Origin: Phlegmacium glaucopus
Lineage: Eukaryota > Basidiomycota > Agaricomycetes > Agaricales > Cortinariaceae
DNA length: 64,000 bases
Assembly: GCA_015039465.1 (NCBI GenBank)
Contig: MU130491.1
Location: forward strand, 199,929 to 263,928
Reading direction: 5' to 3'
Position numbers and translations under genes: made by a program. The stretch's first letter is position 1, and the number at the start of each line of letters is the position of its first letter. Below, piece by piece: positions 55,507 to 64,000 of the stretch. The notes under the pieces were generated by a model. It had not been told where the DNA came from and ran no database searches. It saw only the letters and a program-made list of their open reading frames with translations.

Positions 55507-55898
55507 AGTTGTTTGACCTTCCTGATGTGTTCTGAGGTATAAGGGGCAGTGAACTCCTGTTGGATACCCTTTGATCGGAGCCAGGCTTCCATTTTTTCTG
55601 ACTCTAGCTCACTGTTATCCATCCTATATGTTCTGACTTTTAACCCAGTCTCATTCTCTCTTGCAATTTCCCATTGTTTAAATCGCAGAAAAACACTGTT
55701 TTTATTTGGTAACATGAGTGACCAAGAATAGGACATAAAATCATCTATAATATTCATGATGAATACATTTCCTTTCCATTCCTGGACGGCATGGCAGTGG
55801 GACTGGTAAGATCTGCCCACACTTTCTCCAATTTCTTTGTTGTTTGATTTCCTGGCCCCTCTTTGCACATCTTTGGTACAGGTGTCTTAGTCTGTTTG
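55507..55898 (-). pseudogene. Copia integrase catalytic core fragment
   Basis: Minus frames read KQTKTPVPKMCKEGP, KVWADLTSP (first catalytic Asp), IIDDFMSYSWSLMLPNKN, YRMDNSELE (second Asp) and FTAPYTSEHIRKVKQL. Related elements have VER(L) where this reads VKQ(L), so the catalytic Glu is Lys. Both codon changes (GAA to AAA, CGG to CAG) are CpG to CpA. A frameshift lies near 55770. Non-functional. Confidence 0.85.
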
Positions 55899-56828
55899 TG
55901 TTACATTCCATTATATGTTACTCCGTTCTGGCCCTGTCGCAGTTGTTTCTGGTAGTCCATACTCCGTTCCAGTACTCTCCCTTGTTTCCGGTTCTGTTCT
56001 GCCTATGTCCAACTCCAAGACTTCTCCATATCATTCCAGCTTTTCCAACAATACTCCAAACCCATTACCACACCTTTGCCATAACAACTATTTCTTTGTC
56101 ATCACTTTCCCATTATCAGTCAGCACCTCTACTATGGATTATTCACCCAAGAATGCAGGACTTTCCGGGAGCAGAACACAGCACTTTATATTTATCTTGT
56201 ATATTTCAGTTGCTATTCCTTTTATTATTTAAGTACTCGAAACTTGTATGTTTTCCTCAGTTTGAATATCATCTTAGTTTCCTCCTCTTGTTCGTCCTCT
56301 ACTATATATAGCAGAGATATGCAAAATTACAACATTTTCGAGTCTAGAGCTCTGAAATAAAATGTTAAAATTTTTATATTAAGGTGGAGCATTAAGCATA
56401 CAATCTTTGAAATCATGGTAATTTTTTGAGATTTTTCGTACAGATCAGAAGTCGCAAAAAAAATGAACAAGTAGAAAAAGGGATATGCAAAATCCATCAC
56501 GGACGCAAGTTTATAAAATTTTGAATTGGCAGATATGTTTCTACATCATAAAGGATTGTTGGGTAATTTTTTGGGGTTGGGAGGTCGCTGGGGAGTGGTA
56601 AATTTACCTCGTTTGCATATTCCTTTCCTTTGCATATCTCTGCTATATATAGTAAGTCACTGAGGTCTTCCGTCTTTCCGTTCTCTTCCAGTTCCAAAAT
56701 CAGGACATTGTAGGAGCTGGGCGGCACAGCACATATGCTGAGGCCAAAGTCCTTTCTGTTACTTGTTCTGGTTCCGTTCTGTCTGGTCCAGAGTTACTCT
56801 GATGTTTTCCCTTTGTCTAAACTTAACA
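55899..56828 (+). mobile_element. Solo LTR, family A, carrying a MITE
   Basis: 930 bp, TGTTACATT...AACTTAACA, flanked by GTTTG (55894-55898 and 56829-56833). Removing the MITE and one TA leaves 577 bp, matching the 578-bp copy at 45065. Confidence 0.92.
56302..56652. mobile_element. TA-flanked MITE nested in the solo LTR
   Basis: 351 bp with perfect inverted ends of about 24 bp starting CTATATATAGCAGAGATATG, flanked by TA (56300-56301 and 56653-56654). The uninterrupted site TCCTCTAAGTCACTG is present (inverted) in the LTR at 45065-45642 near 45235. No ORF. Tc1/mariner-type target choice. Confidence 0.9.
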
Positions 56829-57683
56829 GTTTGCCAAGGTGCAGGATTCACATTTAGAAGGGGCATTGGGGAAATTAGCGGGCATACCTTTGACCATACA
56901 TTGGCGAGCCATGTCTTGGACTACCTGGTAGTTAGCATGACCAAGACAGTGATGCCAGGTCTCCATGCCAGGACTCTGAGTAGCCATGAAAATGTGCTCA
57001 GTGCTTGCGTTGTGGAGGTCAAGTGAATAGAGCCTCTTCGAGGTCAGTGATCCTTGACCAATATTTTTGTTGGTTGTTTTGTTGATAAAGTAGCATGATA
57101 TATTGTTGAAGAGGATACTGATTTTGGAGTCCCTCATGATGGAGCTGACTGATATAAGACAGACCATAGCTTCCAGGATATAGAGAGCGTTATGGAGTAT
57201 GAGAGTGGCATCAGGTCCTATATGGAGATGAATATTGCCCATTCCTATGGCTGTTATGGATGCTTTTCCAACTCCTCCTACCTGTAGGGGCTCAATTTTC
57301 TTTAGTGTGTAGAAATCTGATTTGTCTGGTGTAACATAGATGGAGGCACTGCTATCTACATAGAATGGGAATTTGGTAAGTGATAATATTGTTTTCAAAC
57401 TTTGGTTAAGCACCGCTACTGTGACTTTTGCCAAATTGATTGGTTGGGAGGCTTCTTCCCAATTGATACTCATGGGAAGATTAATTGACAAGGTTAAAAT
57501 GTTTGGTTTGAGTGTTGTGGTGGATATCTGGTGAATCTCCTCCTTGCCATTATCAATGAGAGCCATGTGGGCAAAACTGTCCCATTCCAAGTTGTCCGTA
57601 GTCTGAATTAACCCAGTGAATTCATCCATAGGGACAGTTAGTGTACCATTGGCTAGGGCATCACCATCAACGTCAACCATGAG
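56829..57683 (-). pseudogene. Copia protease and GAG-pre-integrase region
   Basis: An open minus frame of about 285 codons. FYVDSSASIYVTPDKSDF is the protease motif; related elements have DSGAS, so Gly is Ser (GGT to AGT at a CpG). TLHNALYILEAM and RLYSLDLHNAS follow, then the zinc-binding WHHCLGHANYQVVQDMARQ with CESCTLAN (HHCC). It is cut after TLAN by the family A LTR and before DVDGDALANG by the hAT element. Confidence 0.88.
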
Positions 57684-60600
57684 TAGGGCTGTGCACCGAA
57701 CCATACAGGTGCCATACGGTTACGGTGGAACTGTAACCGTAACTGTAAGTAGAAATATTTGCCCTTCACGATTCGGTATGGATTACGGTACGGCCGACTA
57801 TGGTGTCGGTTCGGTTATACGGCAGACAAAAATTATTTAAAATAGTAGGAACTGATTTATTTACCGATCAGCCTTCCCAAAAGAAACATGTGCCAGCCTA
57901 AGACGCTGTTTTACTAACATGAGAACCTGAATTGTTTCCGGAATGAGACTAGCACGTCGTAAAGAAATTGTATCGTGTCCCCCAGAAAATATTCTCTCAA
58001 CGGCAACAGCTGAACCTAGTTTTCCATGTTATAAAGTGTAATGCAAGTAATAGATGCATGCATGACTTACCAGGAATTGAGAAAATGTCACAGACAAGTC
58101 GATATAATGTAGGAAATTGCAAGCAGTGACCTCGCCACCAGTTAAGAGGCTCACATGTATCAAAGTCTTCCCAAGTGAGCTTAAAATAGTCATCAAGCTC
58201 GTTGACAACAACACAATCTTTCTTCTGATATCTAGAAGTAAAGTTGACCTTTTGCGGGGAACGTTGATGAGCTCTGGCAACTAACTGACTGGCAAGAATG
58301 AGGGACGTAGTTTCAGTTGAAGAAGACTTGAAGCTGTTTTTTGGATGTTGCAAGGTGACTGAGGAGGTTGGGATCAGTTGCAAAATCTTCTTCAAGACCC
58401 TCATACATGATACAAGGATCAAGTACTACATAATCATAAGTTAATTAAATCATAAATTCATAAAATTGGGATGCACTTGCAGCCCATGTATAATACGGTG
58501 ATGCATCAGATCGATAGTAATATTCACTCAGTTTTTGGGGTGCTGCAAGAAGACCATCACGAAGCTGGGGTTGAGCTGTATCAGGTAGTGTTTCAAGAAT
58601 GTTCTTCACATGATCTTCCAAGCCGTGAAAGATAGCATGGACGGTTGATAACATGGGTTTCTTGGTCGTCGACATTTTGGTAGTAGCAGAACAAAAAGCC
58701 TTCAGCCAATTAGAAACCAATGTGATGGCTTCCCATTCAGCTAGGTCTAGCTCGAGACCTCGAAGGTCACAATTACTGCCCGTAAATGTGTCAATGTCTT
58801 TGGAGAAATCAAGAGCACAACCTATAAAAAATCAATCTATGCTAGAAAGTGAAAAGATTAAAAACATATGAAGCATCTGATGAGTAGATGACCAACATGT
58901 TTGGACATCAAGGATGAGCATCAGGGCACTCTGGCGATCGGTTCCAGTACTACCCAACTGCTTCAACCATGCCTGCTTGCGTTGGGGGCTCGACCTAATT
59001 GCCCAAATAATTTTTCAAAGCTGAAACAAAATTAAAACATGGAATTCAATCCACAAAAGAAACATAAGTTTTTCAAAATTGCACCTTGTCTATGGATTGC
59101 AAAATGCTTTCAGAAGCATCTGGCTGGAGGGACAGACCACTCAGCTCTTCCCCATCTTCAAGGCCTACGACGTCATCATCATGTCGACGGTCTAAGGGAA
59201 ACGTTGCTGAGTCTTGATAGTTTCCTCTACGAGATGTTGCTTTTCTGCCATCATCTTTTGAGATTGCGCCAATTGCTTCAAGAAGCTGTAAAATAACAAA
59301 TTAAATTAGAAAGACATCAATAGAACAATGTACCTTGACAGCAGCAAGATGCACAGTGTGAGGCAGACACTGGAGGCAGACCCACGAGGCCTTCATTCTG
59401 ATTCCAAGCGATTTGGCACGTCGCTGAATCCCCTCAACCATTGTGTCATTGTTTGTTGCATTATCAAGCATAAATGTGAATATCTTTGATAGTAAAAGAG
59501 CTAAGAACCATAAAAATAAATTGCCATTAAAATACTCACCCGGTCCTCGATATTATATCACATAAGAGTCTCCCATACAGCTTCAGCCATATTTTCGCCA
59601 GAATGCTCTCCAATAAGCTCCCGGAAATCAATAAGAAGCTCTTCTGAAGTCAAAATAAATTAAGAGCTCGACAAATGAATTAATAAAATGCACCAAGGTT
59701 CCCTGACTTATTTATATAGTGTGCAACGATGGCAAGAAAGGCGTAATTATTACTTGAGGTCCAAGCATCAAGGGATAGACTAATTTTACCCTCAACATCC
59801 TCCTAAAATTTGACATTTGTCACAATTTTATCCGAAATACAATTAATAAAATACCTTGAACATGTTCTTGGTTGACTCAACCATGTCCTCCCCCATCTGC
59901 ATGATGTGACACCTAATAGCATCTCAGTGAGGAATCTTCAGAGTTGGAGAAGGATGGTGAGCATAAGTCAACATTTCGCAGAATTCTGGTTTTTCAACCT
60001 TGTCAAATGGTTGATCGCAGGCGACAATCCACTCTGCAATAAGCTGCTCAAATTTCTCTTGATCCCAAGGGCCCTAGGAAATAAAATTGAGAAGATTCAG
60101 TAGAGATCTTTTTTTAAAAAAAATAGACTTACTGCTGCGACTTCGGCTTGCTTTTGAAAAGCTTGGTGGATGTTCTGCAAGGCGGCCTCAAAGTTCGTAA
60201 ACCAAGCCTTTGCCTTCTCGGGATCCAATATTTTCTTCCCAGAAGCAATGTCCAATTCTTCTGCAGTTGCTTGCTGATCACTGGAACGGTCCTTGAGAAC
60301 AGAGAATAACTTGAACATCAATGGAAAGTTCTGTTTGAGGTGGGTAACAAGTGCTACAAATTAACCATGTCAAAGTTGTGATATAATCTTTAAAACTTGA
60401 TGAAACAACTTACTTGTCAAATTATACTTCATAGATTTCGTCAACGTGAGAACTTTGTGATTGCCATGATAGCACTTGAAATGTTTGTCACCGGGATTGC
60501 CTACCACCCCATTGGCTCCACAATCCACTTGCTCATAGAAGTAATGTATAGGATTCTTCTTTACAGCCTGACACAAAATGAATTAAGCGCATGAAATTAT

Positions 60601-61953
60601 CACAATGAATAATAATCACACCTCAGATTTACTCCATTTTGTATGAGGAGCGTTAGATTCAGTAACTTGCGCATCTTCAATAATGGAGTTACCAATTGGC
60701 GGGGTATTACACTCAGAAACCCGGAAAGGGCTATTGTCATCTTCAATCTCCACCACTTCAACTCCACGTTTGCGCTTTCCGGAACCACAACCAGTTGTTG
60801 GTACTGACTTTGATGGCAGCGTGGAGGCTAACTTAAGAAAATATTAGCCTGCTATAGTATTACACAATCATGAAAGTTGCTCACCTCCATGTTCGTGATA
60901 ATCTCTGGGTTCTCTTCTCCAATGGAAAATTCATCGCTTGAGCTCTCAGATGCCAAGCTGGTATTCAAGAAGTTGTGGTCGTCCTTGTCCGTGTCTTCTT
61001 CGCTGTCTCCATGGTTCAACTTCTTTTTGTTTTTACGTGGTTTCCTGGAAGTGGCAGCCTTCAACTCAATTTCACCATCAGAATTGTGTTTCTCTGCATC
61101 TAATAGTACATCAAGGTTGTTGGCAGATACACATGTACTGCGACGTGGGCCTCGGACTATCATGCAAAATTGTTCATTAGAAATTGTGTATGTAATTGAA
61201 ATAACCACTTTTGAGACGTACTGGGATTCTTATGAGGAAGAGGAACATCATCTGATTCAGAATTATAGAAATCCATCTCAGATGCATCCTTGAGGTGTCC
61301 AGTAGCATCAAGAGCTGGTTTGTCGACATGAGCAGCTACAAAAGCCATGAAAATTGTTAATGCCCATACTGCTAATATTTCAGCCAAATTTATAATTGAA
61401 CTTTTGCATTCCATCGTACCTTAATGACCTCAAAAGGGGCTTAGACCACCCACCGGGCACAAATCCGTTGGCAGAATGCAATTAATCCAGTGTTTCAAAG
61501 AGAATTTTTAAATAAAGCCGATAATAAAGTTGTCAGATTTTGGTTTCTGACTATTTTTACAGCTATAAACAAAAGCATAAGCAAGATACAAGGGAAACAA
61601 AATACCAAGCAGAGCCTGAGAGCAACACAGTACATAGATAATTCAAGAAATCGGCTTAGAAATTAGATATCTTGCAGGAGGAAGAAAAGAAGTGCATCAT
61701 TGGAGATGTGTCATCGGCAATCACATTCTGGGCATGGTGGAAACTAGTCAAGACGTCATCAAAGAGACAAATGTTGATAAATATGGATCACCATATACGG
61801 TTGATACAGACCATAGCTGTACGGATCCTACGGTAGTCACAACCGTACCATGACCGAACCGTAGAATGGGTCAGTGTACCTCCACAATACAGCAACTGTA
61901 ACTGTACCATAGGATCCGTAGACCATAGTGTATGGTTGTGGTGCGCAGCCCTA
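57684..61953 (-). mobile_element. hAT transposon
   Basis: 4270 bp with ends TAGGGCTGTGCACCGAACC and, inverted, TAGGGCTGCGCACCACAACC. The 8-bp flanks ACCATGAG (57676-57683) and ATCATGAG (61954-61961) differ by one base. Subterminal regions are rich in GGTTACGG / CCGTAACC motifs. It is inserted between the gag and protease parts of the Copia element. Confidence 0.92.
57861..61414 (-). pseudogene. hAT transposase, multi-exon, with internal stops
   Basis: Minus-strand pieces in order: an acidic/basic N-terminal region (61200-60850), a BED-like zinc finger (CGANGVVGNPGDKHFKCYHG, NHKVLTLTKSMKYNL at about 60420-60530), IAEWIVACDQPFDKVEKPEF (60020), EDVEGKISLSLDAWTSSNNY (59770-59800), FTFMLDNATNNDTMVEGIQRR (59440), KMSTTKKPMLSTVHAIFHGL (58640), and the C-terminal dimerisation domain ELDDYFKL, FPTLYRLVCDIFSIPG, then AVERIFSGGHDTISLRR to the stop at 57861. 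In-frame TGAs interrupt LKIPH|DAIRC (about 59927) and another segment near 59560; the first is explained by CGA to TGA. Many small exons; the start is not determined. Confidence 0.8.
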
Positions 61954-62985
61954 ATCATGAGTGCTTGTCTGGAAGCTTTAGTGACCTGAACTCTGTGCCT
62001 CGTCACCAGATTACTGATATTCCTACTACCCCTATCAAGGCAGCGAGCTGCCCTTGATTCCTCAATGGTTTCTGGCCATCCCACCTCCTGGAGCAATGCA
62101 ATATGGATTGGTATGGTGCTTCTTTCCATAATTGGAGCAGATGACTGGTTCATGGCCTTTGGGGACCGGTCTGGCAGCCAGAGCTAAGACAGAGGAACCA
62201 GAGGGGTTATCAGCACAATTCACATTGCCCAAAAGGAGTTGGGTGTCAGATGTGATATAGGAGGCAATGTGATGGGGAAGAAAAGGCTTATCGACAGTGG
62301 CATTCTGAAGATTGCATTCAATAATGGCCCAAAGGTGCTCATGACCATCACTAAGTGCGGAAAGGAGAGCGATACAGATCAGGGTGTCTTTGGACAACCC
62401 ACCAGGCATGTCGAAGGCCCTGCTGATGTCCTCCATAATTTGTTGCACTCAAGAATCCTGGTCTTTGTTGTGAGGGATGCAAGTAGTGAAGGCAGTACAA
62501 ATTAGCTCCATCTGTTTGACTGGCCCTTCTGCAAGGTGAGCTGCTCTCAGTGCTTCCCAAGAGGCCAGAGCAGTGGGGTATTTTTCAAGGAATTCTCATT
62601 CAATATCAGAACAGTGCATCTCAAGAAAAGCCTGAACTGCGAGATCATTGGTAAGCCAATTATCATATGAAGTGGGGCATGTAAGCGCATCAGGTGGTCT
62701 GCTGCAAAGAGGATCAATATGGTGACCTAGGGCAGAAACATTAAGACTAAGCCGCATTTTAGTACTCCATTTCTTCCAGTTTGCCTTTGTTTGGTCCAGG
62801 TTCTTGCCAGTGAAATGGGTGGAGATATTTTGGACATGTACAATGGGCTTTGTGGCATCAGAGGGGTTGACAGTAGATAATACTGCAGTATCGACAGTGG
62901 GCATCATAGTGCGAAGGTGCCAAAAAAAAATCTGGAGAGAAAAAAATTGCATGGTGACAGACACGCATAAGACAAGATAGAACAA
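61954..62985 (-). pseudogene. Copia gag
   Basis: Minus pieces: TVDTAVLSTVNPSDATKPIV, FTGKNLDQTKANWKKWSTKM and RLSLNVSALGHHIDPLC (62900-62700), typical of the Copia gag domain. Then SDGHEHLWAIIECNLQNATV, and a zinc knuckle remnant CSNYGKKHHTNPYC (62135-62095) that has lost its second Cys and the usual Gly. Stops and frameshifts are present near 62560-62600. Non-functional. Confidence 0.8.
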
Positions 62986-63038
62986 GTTGTTTGTTCTAAG
63001 TTTGGTGGGTATCTGATTTTGGTATTAGGCTTATAACC

Positions 63039-63332
63039 TGTTAAACCCTAGATGATAATGTGACAATACTCAGTCACTTGATTTAATGATTGATATTTTT
63101 AGTCTACCATACCTAGAGGATAATGTGACAATACTAGGTACAGTAAGTGTAAGTAAATGAAGTAGGTAGAAGATAAAATAAGTCAGTGTACCTCAGTCAC
63201 TTGATATAACAACTGAGGTGAATCTATGGGACAGTAAGGTATTTATATGTAGCAGTACAATGGAGGTGGCCTGTCTGTGGCACGTTAGCCACATAACCAT
63301 TCTAGTTCATGGTGGCCTTCATATTCTTAACA
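63039..63332 (-). repeat. Copia 5' LTR
   Basis: 294 bp, TGTTAAACC...ATTCTTAACA on the plus strand. It differs from the LTR at 43816 by one 6-nt indel and about 14 substitutions by eye. Confidence 0.9.
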
Positions 63333-63337
63333 GTTAT

Positions 63338-63371
63338 TGGATAAGGTAACACCCAGCATCAGCAAACCCGG
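63338..63371. other. Host sequence right of the Copia element
   Basis: Short host flank between the Copia target duplication and repeat R1. Contiguous with 43395-43815 before insertion. Confidence 0.5.
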
Positions 63372-64000
63372 TGATAGGATTCATATAGCCTCTAGGTTCG
63401 TAAACTGGTTATTTTTGCGATTTAACAACTTCGCAGTATACGCGGATGCCTCGTGGGTACCAACTTCACTCGCACTCTCATTCGCGGTTGTCGCACATCC
63501 TTCGCACATCACACAACATGATATAGGCCTCGCATAACCTTCGCACATCACTCCTACGACCTCCGTAACTATCCAACGCACCCCCGTTCCTCTTCGCACT
63601 TCATACTTCGACGTATCTTCAGCTTTCTCTATCAATACCGGACTTAACCATTTCTTTCCTTCGCAACCACATCTTCACACAGCTTCTCTTTAATCTCGCG
63701 GTCTTTCACGGCTAGCATACGCATCCCTTTCACTGGTTTGATCATGGTCCGTGTTGTTCTCAACTTAATTTCTTTTAACTTCCCATATATATTATTATTT
63801 TATCATCTCCTTCGAAACAGGAGGCCATTCAACTGACCTCCTTACTCATCACTTCTATTTTTATTCTATCCCCTATTCCTTCGTTACCAAACTACTGGGC
63901 TCATGTGACTTCACACTAGCTCAATTTTTACATTACTGTTTCGCATACCCGCACCTGGCTTAGCTTGTTACTCTTGTATTAAGTACCTGTAGCAAGTAGG
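63372..64000 (+). repeat. Dispersed repeat R1, copy 3 (CpG-rich, runs off the window)
   Basis: Begins TGATAGGATTCATATAGCC and matches, inverted, 40976 downward. It reaches GTACCTGTAGCAAGTAGG at the window end, so the rest is missing. It has many CpG sites where the other two copies show TpG or CpA. No gene seen. Confidence 0.65.

Larger units (their letters stand above)
43816..63332 (-). mobile_element. Copia retrotransposon with six nested insertions
   Basis: Two LTRs (43816-44115 and 63039-63332) flanked outside by GTTAT (43811-43815 and 63333-63337) define one element of 19.5 kb, read on the minus strand. Subtracting the nested insertions (45065-45642, 45751-47226, 48344-54699, 54939-55506, 55899-56828, 57684-61953 and their target duplications) leaves about 5.3 kb, a normal Copia length. 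The order gag, protease, integrase, RT, RNase H is complete though degenerate. The primer-binding site would be GGTTATAAGCC just inside the right LTR, and the polypurine tract GGTGAGGAGCAG just inside the left LTR. The LTRs differ by roughly 5 percent by eye, so the insertion is old. Confidence 0.9.

Overview
The window looks like genomic DNA of a filamentous basidiomycete, most likely an Agaricomycete. Host genes carry many short introns (mostly 50-75 nt). The gene families (F-box-like tandem arrays, PTR2/POT transporter, DUF676 lipase, alpha-kinase with N-terminal zinc ribbons) and the transposons (Plavaka-type CACTA-like, hAT, Tad-like LINE with RNase H, Copia) fit that group. No bacterial or organellar features were seen.

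Layout. 1-10.4 kb: a tandem array of two-exon F-box-like genes (three complete copies at 4554, 7609 and 9142, plus a truncated 3' remnant at 350). It grew by segmental duplication, and one duplicate carries a TA-flanked MITE whose empty site survives in the sister copy. 11.2-18.5 kb: ordinary single-copy genes: a four-exon metallothionein on the minus strand (50 aa, 11 Cys, too finely split to appear as one ORF), a seven-exon DUF676 lipase/esterase, a small membrane protein and a 14-exon oligopeptide transporter. 18.9-31.8 kb: two diverged direct copies (A and B) of a block with decayed coiled-coil genes. They are separated by a repeat (R1) and an alpha-kinase gene with a solo LTR inside an intron. 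32-42 kb: a segment bounded by short inverted repeats that holds a degenerate Plavaka-like transposase, a gene of a repeated Agaricomycete family of unknown function, a MITE-like element and a second R1 copy.

42.4-63.3 kb: mainly one Copia retrotransposon in minus orientation. Its two ~300 bp LTRs (43816-44115 and 63039-63332) are flanked by the same 5-bp target duplication (GTTAT). Its ~5.3 kb body is split by six later insertions: a hAT element, two plus-strand solo LTRs (one holding a MITE), a ~6.36 kb LINE, a 1.48 kb hAT-like foldback element and a minus-strand solo LTR. Each insertion has a recognisable or near-recognisable target-site duplication, and the Copia reading frame resumes on the far side. 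The window ends in a third R1 copy.

Many inactivating changes in the transposons (TGA stops, loss of RT, integrase and protease catalytic residues) are explained by C-to-T change at CpG sites. This suggests methylation-driven or RIP-like decay. All splice models and family calls come from reading the sequence; no database search was run.
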